Part shown: piece by piece, positions 11,601-22,529 of the stretch | Numbering within the stretch: position 1 is the first letter of the stretch | Layout: the number at the start of each line of letters is the position of its first letter | Source: Balaenoptera acutorostrata | Lineage: Eukaryota > Chordata > Mammalia > Artiodactyla > Balaenopteridae | NCBI RefSeq assembly: GCF_949987535.1 | Contig: NC_080067.1 | Span: forward strand, 56,912,405-56,976,404 | Reading direction: 5' to 3' | Length of the DNA stretch: 64,000 bases | Notes under the pieces: generated by a model | Seen by the model: only the letters and a program-made list of their open reading frames with translations | What the model was told of the DNA's origin: nothing | Databases searched by the model: none | Program-made: the position numbers and the translations under genes

Positions 11601-12485
11601 AGGCAGAGCACTCTATGACATAAATCACAGCAAGAACCTTTTTGACCCACCTCCTAGAGAAATGGAAATAAAAACAAAAATAAACAAATGGGAGCTAATG
11701 AAGCTTAAAACCTTTTTCACAGCAACAGAAACCATAAACAAGACGAAAAGACAACCCTCAGAATGGGAGAAGATATTTGCAAATGAAGCAACTGACAAAG
11801 GATTAATTTCCAAAATATACAGCAGCTCATGCAGCTCAATATCAAAAAAGCAAACAACCCAATCCAAAAACGGGCAGAAGACCTAAATAGAAGACCTAAA
11901 TATCTTCCAAAGAAGATATACAGATTGCCAACAAACACATGAAAAGATTCTCACCATCACTAATCATTAGAGAAATGCAAATCATAACTACAATGAGGTA
12001 TCACCTCACACCAGTCAGAATGGCCATCATCAAAAAATCTACAAACAATAAATGCTGGAGAGAGTGTGGAGAAAAGGGAACCATCTTGCATTGTTAGTGG
12101 GAATGTAAATTGGTACAGCCACTATGGAGAACAGTATGGAGGTTCCTTAAAAAGCTAAAATTAGAACTACTATATGACCCAGCAATCCTACTACTGGGCA
12201 TATACCCTGAGAAAACCATAATTCAAAAAGAGTCATGTACCACAGTGTTCTTTGCAGCACTATTTACAATAGCCAGGACATGGAAGCAACCTCAGTGTCC
12301 ATAGACAGATGAATGGAGAAAGAAGATGTGGCACATATATACAATGGAATATGACTCAGCCATAAAAAGAAATGAAATTGAGTAATTTGTAGTGAGGTGG
12401 ATGGACCTAGAGTCTGTCATACAGAGTGAAGTAAGTCAGAAAGAGAAAAACAAATACCGTATGCTAACATATATATATGGAATCT
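8697..12485 (+). pseudogene. L1 ORF2 (endonuclease/reverse transcriptase), truncated and inactivated
   Basis: A live protein nicks target DNA and reverse-transcribes the L1 RNA at the nick. Here the coding text starts inside the endonuclease domain (GDFNTP motif at about 8735), is cut by the SINE at 8808-9181, and resumes at 9183. A 275-codon open stretch ends at a TGA at 9907. The RT domain follows in two frames: the [13 protein letters not shown] segment at about 10075 and the main block at 10412-11185. In the catalytic box, Asn replaces the first Asp (FAND, codon 10763-10765). The C-terminal part lies at 11204-11566 and beyond, with more stops and shifts. The missing N-terminus, SINE, frameshifts and lost catalytic Asp all make it inactive. 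Confidence 0.9.
8808..9181 (-). mobile_element. CHR-type SINE, long subtype, in L1 ORF2
   Basis: Complement orientation with TTTATTTA tail, 'ggctgcattgggtcttcg', several TAGTTGTGGC repeats typical of the long subtype, and the tRNA head ending CACTAGGGAAGC. Target duplication, one mismatch: AAACACAAGCTTT at 8795-8807 and AAAAACAAGCTTT at 9182-9194. Confidence 0.92.
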
Positions 12486-12899
12486 AAAAAAAAAAAAATG
12501 GTTCTGATGAACCTAGGGGCAGGACAGGAATAAAGACACAGACATAGAGAATGGACTTGAGGACACAGGGAGGGGGAAGTGTAAGCTGGGATGAAGTCAG
12601 AGTAGCACTGACATATATACACTACCAAATTTAAAATAGATAGCTAGTGGGAAGCAGCTGCATGGCACAGGGAGATCAGCTCGGTGCTTTGCAACCATCT
12701 AGAGGGGTGGGATTAGGAGGGTGGGAGGGAAACGCTAGAGGAATGGGATATGGGGATATACGTATGCATACAGCTGATTCACGTTGTTATACAGCAGAAA
12801 CTAACACAACACTGTAAAGCAATTATACTCCAATAAAGATGTTAAAGAAAACAACAATTAATGATGCACTATTTTCAAAGGTATGCGGAAACAGTGCTT

Positions 12900-13400
12900 T
12901 TATGGAGCACTTGTGCTATAAACTTTTGGTGCATAGTTCTATCAGAATCTTTAAACAAACCAAACGTATCTTTTGATAGAGTCAGACTCCTTCCAGAAAT
13001 TGATCATAAGTAAATAGGCATGCATAGCTGTATTACAAGATTGTCAGTACAACAATGTTTTATGTCCTTTAATTGGGAATTGGTTATGTAAATTGTGATA
13101 CATTCATGCAATGGAATACTACACAGTCATTAAAAATGATGTTTTAGATATAGATTTATGGACATGGAAAGATGTTTATTACCTATTATATGAAAAAAAG
13201 ATTATAAAATCGTATATAGAATATGATCACGTTTTTGCTAGAAGTATTACATATGATTAGGAAAATGTCTAGAAAGAGACATACCAAAATAATAGTAGTT
13301 AGTATCTATGAATGAAACAAAGTGATTTTTAAAAGTTATTTCTTCTCTATTGTCTAAATTTTTAAATAATGAACAGATGATCTGTCTATCACATAGGTAG
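12900..13400 (+). mobile_element. Old L1M 3' fragment
   Basis: Worn sense text of an L1 C-terminus and 3' UTR: 'cattcatgcaatggaatact' at 13102, 'gaaagatgtttattacc' at 13167 and 'aggaaaatgtctagaaag' at 13259. It is likely the far side of the old L1 split by Tigger1 and the younger L1. Confidence 0.65.
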
Positions 13401-13409
13401 AACAGATCA

Positions 13410-13910
13410 TCCATCTATGCAACTATCTGTCATCTTTCTATATATCTCTGGTGGGGGAAGGAGCAAATTCTATGTTGTTATTTTTTCTGACTCTCTTATT
13501 GCTCTTCCAATCACCCTGTAACCCACTGCTATTTGGCTTTTGCACTTATTTTGCTGCTGAAACTTGTTTGCCAAGGTCACCTGTGACTTTCCATGTGTCA
13601 AATCTGATGTATACATTTCAGTTCTTATCAGTTGGACCTCTGGTTCTGTTCTTGTAAACCATCCCCTCCTTTTAAAAACCTTTTCCTCCTTTGGATTCTG
13701 TGTCATCTGGGTTTTTTTCCTTCTTACTTATTGAACTAGATCTCAGTATATTTCGTTGAATATATAGAGAATCATTGTCCAGCCCTTATATGTAGATGTT
13801 CCCCAAATGTTCATCTTTGTTCCTCATTTCTTTGTATTTTACGACTCATACTGTAGTATTTTATGTATATCTCTATATCATATATATATATCTATATCTA
13901 TTTATGAAAC
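13410..13910. other. Unassigned stretch
   Basis: AT-rich sequence with a degenerate ATCTATCTGT-like tract near 13380-13450 and a TATATC run near 13875-13905. Open frames of 68 and 78 codons exist on opposite strands over the same bases and look fortuitous. No repeat or gene recognised. Confidence 0.4.
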
Positions 13911-14235
13911 TGCTCACAGGACATCATCCCCTGGATGATTTAAAACCATCTCCCATTTCGTATATTCACATCTGAAGTCTCTTCTTCCTTTACCCCTCCA
14001 GTACTGTTTCTCTTTTTTCTCTACAGCTTTCTGTGAAAGGCCACCCTACCACCTGAATCAGACACCTGGAATCATCCTAGGCCTAGTTTTGTCTCTTCTC
14101 CTCATTCCTCATAGCCATGCTGCTGATTCCACATCCTTAAGATCTTATGAATGAGTCCATTTCCTCGTCTCCATTCCCACTGCCAGGCTGTATTTCAGGC
14201 ACACATGACTTTCTCCAGAATTTATGTAGTAGTCT
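13910..14235 (+). mobile_element. L2 LINE fragment, sense
   Basis: Pyrimidine-rich text such as 'aaaccatctcccatttc' and 'catagccatgctgctgattc' matches the 3' part of the ancient L2 LINE in sense orientation. It continues at 14720-15225 after an unassigned block. No coding capacity. Confidence 0.5.
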
Positions 14236-14715
14236 TTAGTCTTAGCCTGGGTTCCACAAAAGCAGAATCTGAAAAAAAAAGGCTTGTGTTAAGGTTTACT
14301 TGGGTAGTTCATCCTGGGGAGTAGGAATGAAGAAACGGAGAAGGAGGGAAAGCCAACACAGTCTGCTTTACCAAGCTGGCCACCACCACAAACCACTCTT
14401 GCTCAGTCGTGTAGAAATTTGCCATCTGTTATGTGAAAGGAAGAAGCTGAGCATTGATTTCTCAGCTTCCATTCCAGTTTTCAAGGGTGGTACCATGGAC
14501 ATAGGGTGGTCTCATGGTCATCAGGTCCCCAGCAATTCCAGGCTGCACTTGGCATGAACGCCCAGCAGCGATTTTGACACCCCAAAGCCTCAGGAATCCC
14601 TGGTGCAGAAAGCGAGAGGTAAGTAGCACATACTCCATACTCCAGCAGTGGCTTCCGGAAGAAGCGGTGGGGCTGAGAGGGTTTGAAGTGGCCCAGAGGA
14701 AGTGTCTGATTTACC
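14236..14715. repeat. Unassigned block splitting an L2
   Basis: Starts 'cctgggttccacaaaagcag' and separates two L2 pieces, so it probably inserted into L2. It reads like an old interspersed repeat, but I could not name the family and saw no clear terminal repeats. The 85-codon and 81-codon open frames in it have no recognisable motifs. Confidence 0.35.
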
Positions 14716-14719
14716 TTCT

Positions 14720-15225
14720 AACTGATATTCCTGTCCTCCTTTTGAAATCCATCCCTTAGAGCAGAGTAACCTCCCTAAAACAAAATGATTATGTTATTGT
14801 CCTGCTTAAAATGTTTCAATGTCTCTCCTGGAGAATTCCAGAAAAATATATGTTCCTTAGCATATCGTAAAGACCCTCTCTTTATGACCTGGCTCCTTCT
14901 TACCTCCCACTTTCCCAAATAAACCCTTCCCAGAACATGCCTGACTCTTATTCCAGCTCCTTATCTATAATATCCTGTACCTTCTCCCGAGAATGCCCTT
15001 CCTCTCCTTTTTTGCTTAACTATTCTCTCCTTCAAGAAACCTTACTTGTCACTCTACTATACTTCCCAGGCTGGGTTAGTCCCCCTCCTAACTGTTCCAG
15101 CAGCACCCTGTGTTTACCTTCATCGTAGAACTTATATTCTGTTACATTTTGGGGGGTCTAATTTATCTGTTAAACTAGATTGTCAATTCCTAGCACATAA
15201 TAAGTGCTAAATAACTGTTAAAATT
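14720..15225 (+). mobile_element. L2 LINE 3' end, sense
   Basis: Contains 'gattatgttattgtcctgct', 'tatgacctggctccttctta', 'ttcaagaaaccttacttg' and the terminal 'cctagcacataataagtgct' signature of L2 3' ends. Non-coding relic. Confidence 0.75.
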
Positions 15226-15229
15226 GTTC

Positions 15230-16230
15230 CAAAATCTATGGGAAAGCTGCATATCAGGGAAAGTGAACCAACTGCATTACTGAAATGAAGAATAACCACA
15301 TTCATGTATGTCTAAATACCTTTGGTGTTTTAGTTCCTCTCAGAAGGTGTTAATCTAACACGTGTCTGTTAGATGTGCCTTAGCGAGAATGCAGATTTTA
15401 AGCATTGCATGAAGGAGTAGTAGGTGAAGAGATGAGCGAGGTGGCAGCTCTGATATGCTGGAATGGTCCAAGGAGCAGTCTTGTTATTACTGATGGAAAC
15501 ACCACTTCGTGGCTCACCTGCCTGCAAGAAATGTGAAAACTGATAACCGGTGTAACAATTTGCTAGAGGAAGTAGTTCAGCCCTGTAGATACGTTGCACC
15601 CACACGCTGGATCTGGCAAAGCTGTCACATGAGTCTGGATGAAATTGGGCTGTGGGTCAGGATAATTTTTGTAGAGTTCAAAAATGTGACATAAGGCACT
15701 AATACTGTACCTCCCCAAGAACTGAGTCTTGCTGTCAAGAGGTGTGGAATTGCTATAACCCTGGAAAGTGTGGCAAAGACTCAGGAAAATATCATAGGCT
15801 GAGAGATTATTTTTCACTTCCCAATAAATCTGCCAGGCTGAATTCATTTGCAAAAGAATAGATTCAGCTTGATTTGTTTGGCTTTTGTAGTTCAGCTGTC
15901 GTAGAATTAATTTGGGCCAAATATATTATAACTCTATTTTTTAAATGAAAAATTCTTTACTTGATTAGACAAATAATAAAATGCTTATAACTATTTCTGG
16001 TTTTAGTGTTTCTAATGGTTGCCTTTCTAACTTTAAATAATACAAAACGGTGCTGTTTCTTCAACTGTAAACTTCAGGCATTATTTATTAGCTGAACTTC
16101 TGAGAAGCTGAAAGGTATTGTGTCCACTTAAGCTATACTTTCTCTCCTCCCCTTCCACCTCCAATTTAAAACAGCTGTTATTTTTGTTTTATTTTTAATT
16201 TTACCAAGACAGCATCTCATAACTCCCAAT
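15230..16230. other. Unassigned, apparently single-copy sequence
   Basis: No repeat that I recognise and no convincing exon. Opposed open frames of 60-96 codons between 15369 and 15853 overlap on both strands and carry no motifs. Composition is ordinary AT-rich intergenic DNA. Confidence 0.4.
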
Positions 16231-16234
16231 GATG

Positions 16235-16470
16235 TTAGATAACATTAAACATTTATTTAGTGCTTACTGTATGCCAGGATCTGTTCTAAACACTTAATAT
16301 ATATTAAGTCATTTATCCTAAATTGGACCTATGAAATAGAGATTATTATCCCCATTTTTCAGACATGGAAACTGAGGCACAGAGCAGTTTCTTGCATAAC
16401 TTGTGAAAGGTTGCCAGTTAATAAGTGATAGATGGGATGGGATGGCTCTATTAACTGTGCTATTAATTAT
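16235..16470 (-). repeat. MIR SINE, antisense
   Basis: Reads 'tttatttagtgcttactgta', 'tgccaggatctgttctaaac', then 'cagacatggaaactgaggca' and 'ttgccagttaataagtgat', the complement of an MIR body and 3' end. Ancient and diverged. Confidence 0.85.
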
Positions 16471-16479
16471 TATGCTCTA

Positions 16480-17160
16480 CAGTTTCCCTTGGAGGAAACT
16501 ATTAGAACCATGTGTCTACTGACCCCTCTGCATCTAACAGCTCTTTTTCCCTTTTCACTCTCCACAGACATCCTGTTCACCTTCTAGAGCGGGAGTATCA
16601 TTCTTCCTTCTTTTCGCTCTCAGTCTCTTCTCCCTCAGAGCACACCCTCTCTTCTGTCAGCCTGTAGGTCCCTGAAGCGAAAGGCAGCCCCTTTGAGTCC
16701 TAGGCACTGGGGGTGGGAGAGGTGGTGCTGATGGTGGGCGTGCTCTCATGTGCACTGTCCAGGCTCCAGTGCAAGGGGTGTCCTGGGGCAGGAGGCCAGT
16801 GCGGAATGGCCATGTGGGTGGAGAGCATTAAACTGTCTGCTCTGCAAAAAGTTTTTAATTTTATGTTGTCAAATTGTTAACATTTTCTTCTGTTATGTAA
16901 CATTTTAAAGTTTTCCAGGTTCAGTTTATAGATTAATTCAAAGGTTAAACATTAATAAGCAGCATTCACATTATTATGACCAAGTGAATACCGTCCAGTG
17001 TAGAGGCTAGTAAGTCATATGTTAGGATTAAAAACTCGATGTTTCAACTTTGGTACCAATCAAAGCCGAATGATCCTTGTATCCAGTTCAAATGGATTTC
17101 CATTTCTTATCAGCAAGCCCTCTTCCAGATGCTCAAAGTCATGTCACATTTTAGTTTACA
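16480..17160. other. Unassigned sequence
   Basis: Locally GC-richer around 16560-16830 ('ggtggtgctgatggtggg'), otherwise AT-rich. No gene, repeat or promoter signature that I can support. Confidence 0.35.
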
Positions 17161-17172
17161 TGGTTCTGAGGA

Positions 17173-17255
17173 CCTTCTTTCCTTCCTTCCTCTCTCCCTC
17201 CCTCCCTTCCTTCCTCCCTTTCTTTCTTACAAAAAACAAAACAAAACAAAAACAC
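17173..17255 (+). repeat. (TTCC/CCCT)n microsatellite with CAAAA run
   Basis: Interrupted TTCC, CTCC and TTTC units at 17173-17230 followed by repeated ACAAA units to 17250. This pyrimidine/purine asymmetric tract creates spurious low-complexity open frames on both strands. Confidence 0.9.
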
Positions 17256-17259
17256 TTTT

Positions 17260-18128
17260 AATGTTCCTTTAAAAAGGCACCATATAGTGACAGAGTCATT
17301 TCTTGCCCCACTTCTCCCCCCATCCCCTACCCTACCCCAGGAAAAGGGAAGAGGGTCACCCACAGCTGACTGAGTCAAGACACTGACCCCTGGCCGAATA
17401 GGGATTGCAAATGGAAGTTATCTTCTGATACAAATAGTTACAAAATGCACATGCCTTCTAGACAGGAATTTTGCAGTTCTCATTCTCATCTGTATAATAT
17501 AAACAAATTTAGAATTTACAGGATTATAAAACCACAAATCAATACATCACAACTTAATCATCCATATCCGAACAACTCACCGCTTGTCTGGATCCCCCCC
17601 ACTTCCTTCACTACCCTGTGTCTCCGCCTCTCATTCTGTATACCTATTTCTCTCTCTCTCTCTCTCTCTCTGCCTTACGCGCCAGTCCTGCCTCCCTCTG
17701 CAGACTTGTTCCCCTCCTGTTGCTCTTTCTCCCCGACCTTTCCAATGGGACATGACTTTCTTGTAGGGTTCCTTCCCCTCACCCACTGCCACCTCCCAGA
17801 GTGTTGTTGATAGAGGAATTTTAATCTCTTTTCAGCCCCCTATCTTCTGGTCCTCATCCTTACCTCTGACCATGAATTTGTTGTCTCTCTGGGGTTCTGC
17901 ATCAAGATTAACAGTCTTTTTTTTTGCTGCTTTTCTTCCTTCTATGAATTCTAAGTCTCTGCTTCCTCCGTTGATTTTATCCTTCAACAGGCTTTTATTC
18001 TCTTTCCGTCTTTTAGAAATGTGTTCAAACCTCTCCTCTATTGATGTTTTCCCTTCTGTCTGTCCACTTTTATTACATTATTTCTTCACTCTTTCTTGTT
18101 GAAGTCTTTATTGGGTAATCATTTGTGA
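17260..18128. other. Pyrimidine-rich unassigned stretch with a (TC)n run
   Basis: A simple (TC)n repeat lies at about 17650-17673. The stretch from 17590 to 18110 is strongly C/T-rich on the plus strand, giving overlapping open frames of 60-121 codons full of Ser, Leu and Pro. These look compositional. No family assigned. Confidence 0.4.
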
Positions 18129-18143
18129 GTAAGCTGCATTTTT

Positions 18144-18430
18144 TTTTAATTTTTATTTATTTATTTATGGCTGTGTTGGGTCTTCGTTTCTGCACGAGGG
18201 CTTTCTCTAGTTGTGGCAAGCGGGGGCCACTCTTCATCGTGGTGCGTGGGCCTCTCACCATCGCGGCCTCTCTCGTTGTGGAGCACAGGCTCCAGACGTG
18301 CAAGCTCAGCAATTGTGGCTCACGGACCCAGCTGCTCCGCGGCATGTGGGATCTTCCGAGACCAGGGCTCGAACCCGTGTCCCCTGCATTGGCAGGCAGA
18401 TTCTCAACCACTGCGCCACCAGGGAAGCCC
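18144..18430 (-). mobile_element. CHR-type SINE, short subtype
   Basis: Complement orientation from the TTTATTTA tail to the head ending CACCAGGGAAGCCC. Target duplication with one mismatch: TAAGCTGCATTTTT at 18130-18143 and TAAGCTGCGTTTTT at 18431-18444. Confidence 0.93.
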
Positions 18431-18449
18431 TAAGCTGCGTTTTTAACTA

Positions 18450-20670
18450 GAAATCCTACTTGGCCCACATTATAAATGTAATAGTCAAAGTGACGTATAT
18501 ATCTATATATCTATATCTGTATGTAAAGTCTTGCATGTGTACAAATAGCACTGTTAGACAAAAACAGCATTGTTTCTTTAAAACTAAATGCCTTTGATAT
18601 AGATGAACGTTTACTTAGAAATACCTAAGAATTAAAGATGATTTCAGAATATTATTCTTCACCTCCCACCTACCCCAGGCTAGTAATACAGAGAAAACTT
18701 TGTTATTGGATCAACCATTAATTAGACTCCTTATCAGCTTAATCACATGTATAGCACAATAATAATTGATGTTCATATTGATGGCCTCCAGGCAATGCAA
18801 GATGCCAAAGCACCTTCATAATTACCAGAACAAAGTTAAATTATGTTCAAGATTAATTTTAGTGCAAATTATTTTTATTATTTGTGATAAATATATTTAT
18901 TGCTCTACCAGATTACAGAAAGAACTTGAGGCGGTTTGCATAAAAGCATGCTACACAAAAAGATAAAAGAAAACCATGGGGAAAAGAGTAGGAATGGTAA
19001 GTGGAAGCTAAGATTGAGGTTGGTACTCAAAGTGCCTGCAGAGTGTCTGGCGTATTGTTAGAAGAGCACCACACGTTTTATTCAGGATGCTCGAACGGCT
19101 GAACGAAAACCAGTTTCACTGGCAGCAGGACCAGTTCCTTGATTTCCAGTGAGCATAACACAAAAACAAACACTTCGCTGTGGAGGACAGCTACTGCGGG
19201 AACAGCGCTGGGGCAAGTTACTTCCTGTGCGCTGTGGTTAAGAAGTTATGCTTGGTGTAGAGTGTGAGGTACCCCATAACTTCTTCACAGTAACGGTAGC
19301 AGTATGACACACATGGGAGCTTTAGTAAATACGACAAATGGAACTCAGTAGGGTACAATTATAAGCAACTTTATTCTCCCGCTCCCACGCTACCATCATT
19401 TAATGCCTGTTGATTTCCCCCACTCCTTGTGTGAAATTTAGGACAGGTCCCTCAGGTTTTATCATTCTCAGAAGATGAAATGTTTCCGCTCACTTCTGGT
19501 CACCAGAATAATCTCCTTTTAGTTTTTATTATGTTCAGGCCATGAAAATAATAAAAACTCTGAACTTCATTTGAAGTTGAACTTTTCTTCTCCTTCCAGG
19601 CTGGGCTGGAAGTCTGTGGTGATAAAGGAGGGCAAGGTCTTGCTTCTTACTTCTTTCTAGGTTTTGAAATGTTCTCTCCCTCTTTCCTTACTACGCCCTC
19701 CCTTCCTACCACTGTGACTAAGTTGTCCCGGATTCCTCTGCTTTGGGGAAGAGTGGGGAAGCCAGCATCAGGAAGCATCTTATCAATACTTAGTAGGTTG
19801 TGCTGTATCCTCACTAGTGGGACAAGAGTAGCCAGAGCCCCCTGCCACCTGGGCTCTTTCCAGGTCTTCTCCCTCAGGTGGTGGATCCTTTAGGGGGTGC
19901 CAGACACCAGTCTCCTGTGCCCTCCACGTTCCAGAAAACACATATCCAGTTCTTGAAATGTTCTCCTTAAAGCCCCTTTCTCCAAGCTGAGAGGTAAAGC
20001 TGAAGGAAATATCCTTCTTCCTCCCAAGGGAGGGGCGAGTGAAAAATGTCACAGCACTGCAAGTTTTCTTTCTCACCTCTTCTACAAAACCTTTTAATAC
20101 CCATGATATTTGGGGTTCAACTAAAGGTTGAAACAACTGCTTTCTGACACCTCCTTTGTGAGTCTCCTTTGTCATCTATTGTTTGGCTCTCAGCTTCTTG
20201 GTGGCCTCTGCTGAAACTGATTCAAAACAGAGTCCCATTTTAATATCTTGCTACATTTTTAATAAAGCTTTGCAGGAAAAGTGGATGGGAAATATTGTTA
20301 AAGTGCTTTTCTGCTTAGAGGACCAAAACAGTGTGTTTCAGGTGTGAGGTACTCTGCTAATCCAGGTAGATGGCATTTTATTCTATTATCTATTTTCCCC
20401 ATTTAACTATAAAATTGATAGATATTCATTTTCAATAGATCAGAAGCATTGATAAACAAAAATTGTTAAAATTACTCTGTCCCATCTTTCAGGGATAGTT
20501 ACTATTAACCTTGGTTACTATCCTTTTATATTCTCCTTATAATGGATAATTCTTGCCATCCGAGTCTCACTATCCAGATCATTGTTTAAATGACTTATAA
20601 CATTTTTTCCCAAAATTCACCATCTGAAAGGAAGACTTGTTATAACAAATCCACATTATTACAGCAGCAA
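18450..20670. other. Unassigned, repeat-poor sequence
   Basis: I recognise no interspersed repeat or exon here. A 130-codon minus-strand open frame (19783-20175) lacks motifs and signal features, and overlaps a 74-codon plus frame. A hairpin at 19232-19290 is listed separately. Otherwise ordinary non-coding DNA. Confidence 0.4.
19232..19290. other. Perfect-stem hairpin, pre-miRNA-like size
   Basis: AAGAAGTTATG (19240-19250) and its exact complement CATAACTTCTT (19275-19285) enclose a 24-nt loop. A second 5-bp stem CTGTG/CACAG (19232-19236 and 19286-19290) continues the helix past a 3-nt bulge, giving 16 pairs. I do not recognise it as a known microRNA or transposon end. Confidence 0.5.
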
Positions 20671-20679
20671 AACTGTTTG

Positions 20680-21640
20680 ATTTGTGCACAAATTCAGGAG
20701 AGAAAATAGAATGTTGTAGTAGATTCTCAGCTCTTCTTTTGGCAATACTGAATCTTGTCTTACACAGTTTAAACATGTTGTGCATTATCTCATCAGATTC
20801 CCCACATTATTACAGGAAAATGTCTTCTAAGAATGATGGAAAGCCTATGAAGAAAGTAGATGAGCCCATGAATTGCAGAAAACTATTGACAAAGGTGATT
20901 GAACTGCAAAGCAAAATTTTAATGTTGATGAAATTGGGCTATTTTGAAAACAAATGCTATCTTGTACGTTCATTTCAGAAAATGGAGACAAAAGTCCTAG
21001 AACATAAACCATCCCAAATAGGCTAACACTGCTTTAAAGTGAATTTGTTTTTAAGCTAAAACCTCCGTTGGCATATCACTTTAAAAACCCCAGTACCTTT
21101 TAGGGACTATTGAGTGAATTGTCTGTTATGTGATAATCAACTCATAAAGATTGGGTGACCAAGGCAGTATTCAGTCATTACATGAGGATCTAACTGTCTC
21201 TATTCATCAAAGGGTACACAAAGATGGAAAACTTGCAAACAATGCTTTTTTGATAATAGACAATGCTCCCAGATGTCCTTCTAGTGTTGACAATTACAGA
21301 GATAATATCACAGTGGTCTTTATGTTTCCCAGCATCATGTCTTATTGTAGCCTCTGAGAGTCCTGCAGCCTTCAAGGCGTATTGTTTACAGATGGTGATG
21401 CATTATGTGGCACTTATGTGCTGATATATGGTCTGGTGATGCAGGCAACACTGCTTCGATTAAGGATGTATGGAAGAGTCTTGACATTCAGAAGGTCTTC
21501 AAATTTATCAGCTGGGTTTGGCATGTATCGTAACAAACAACGAATGGAGTATGGAAAAAACTGGTCCCGCAATTGTTGCTGACTTCCAAGGTTTCAAGGA
21601 AGTGATTAACGCAAAGCAAAAATCCTAAATCTTGTGTGGG
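20680..21640 (+). pseudogene. Degenerate pogo/Tigger-type transposase relic
   Basis: Two open stretches resemble parts of a pogo-family transposase. An N-terminal Lys-rich segment starts MSSKNDGKPMKK at about 20820. A later frame at 21151-21357 contains IIDNAPRCP followed by a variable stretch and VVFMFPS, which fits the second catalytic Asp and following beta-strand of DDE_1 transposases. After a stop near 21358 a frame rich in hydrophobic residues continues. Intact transposases of this family run 400-600 residues; here no frame exceeds about 114 codons and several stops intervene. I see no inverted-repeat ends. It is older and more worn than the Tigger1 at 4.6 kb and on the opposite strand. 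An exact family name would need a profile search. Confidence 0.5.
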
Positions 21641-21649
21641 AGGCTAGCT

Positions 21650-22405
21650 TTAGTGAAGTGGATGGTACCAAGAACTTACAACCAAGAAACTTGTTCAACC
21701 TGATGTTCATTCTAGGTCAAAGGAAGAGAAAGAGGGGGAGCCATAAATACCTGTGGCTGGATCTTTAGAAAACTTGGAATTATGCAGAGAAAATATTTGT
21801 TTTTGCAAGTTTTTGTTTGTTTGCTAGTTTTGGTTCTTGGCTATCTGCTATTTCAGATAATGGTTTATAGCCACCCACTTCTAGAGACTCAAGTGCCAAA
21901 AAGAGATGGCTGTCCACAAGATCCTTGGGCTTGAACATAGGTGCACCGCAGGTGTGTGCTGTTTCACCTGCTCTCTGCTAGCTCACTCCCTCCCCACACC
22001 CACCCCTGAGTAGCATCACTGTCTACCTAACTGAGGCTTCATCTTTCTCTCCATAAATCCCTGCTTATTTGGTAAGTAATCATTTTAAAATGTTTCATGT
22101 TTGCTTATTTAAGTTCTATCTATATTCATTTCATAACTTTAAATATATAGTAGTTTTTAGTTTACATTATAGTATATGCTTGTTGTACAGAAGAAAAACA
22201 AATTTCTACTGTATTGTTGCCTATTACATGAAAATATATCCACTAAACAGCCCTTTAAATAATTATGTGGTTGACATTTTACCTAATAGATTTATGCAGA
22301 AATCCTTGGGGTTATTATTATATAGGTGTTTATATCATGAGTGTGCCCCTCCTACCGTCTCGTTGGATTTCTTCTTTATGTCTTTGGATGTAGAATATCT
22401 TTTTT
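21650..22405. other. Unassigned AT-rich sequence
   Basis: No recognisable repeat or gene. The 113-codon plus frame at 22069-22410 is Phe/Tyr/Leu-rich because the DNA is T-rich, and carries no motif. Confidence 0.35.
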
Positions 22406-22409
22406 GGTA

Positions 22410-22520
22410 GGTGCCAGTCTTTTTTTGTCGATGGTTGTTCAGCAGTTAGTTGTGATTTTGGTGTTCTCACGAGAGGAATTGAACTCAAGGTCTTTCTACT
22501 CCAGCATCTTGTCTCCCTAT
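22410..22520 (-). mobile_element. Isolated L1 5'-UTR start fragment, antisense
   Basis: The plus-strand text ends 'ccagcatcttgtctccctat', the complement of a GGAGACAAGATG-type L1 5' end. The preceding 90 bases ('ttgttcagcagttagttgtg', 'ttctcacgagaggaattg') fit the start of an L1M-type 5' UTR. Detached 5' ends are less usual than 3' ends because LINE copies are normally truncated at the 5' side. Confidence 0.5.
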
Positions 22521-22529
22521 ATAGGTGTT

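Larger units (their letters stand above)
7283..12850 (+). mobile_element. L1 LINE with 5' UTR and 3' end but an internal deletion
   Basis: Begins with an AGTCAAGATGGCG-type 5' end, runs through a GC-rich 5' UTR, then passes directly into the ORF2 endonuclease at about 8697. ORF1 and the first part of ORF2 are missing. The 3' UTR (from about 12486) has the 'gggagatcagctcggtgctt' segment and ends ACTCCAATAAAGATGTTAAA. A weak target duplication is possible between 7273-7282 (AAACTAATGA) and about 12854-12863 (CAATTAATGA). It carries two later insertions. It is younger than the surrounding L1M pieces because long ORF2 frames survive. Confidence 0.88.

Noticed and set aside
13451..13706. Two opposed frames of 68 and 78 codons
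   Set aside because: They overlap on opposite strands, lack motifs, and sit in AT-rich DNA without exon signals.
17039..17378. Frames with SFLPLSLPPFLPP or GREGGREEGRKEG text
   Set aside because: Encoded by the TTCC microsatellite. Low complexity on both strands.
19783..20175. 130-codon minus-strand frame in repeat-poor DNA
   Set aside because: No recognisable domain, no splice-bounded structure noted, overlaps a plus-strand frame. Length is within chance for this much sequence. Kept only as a note.
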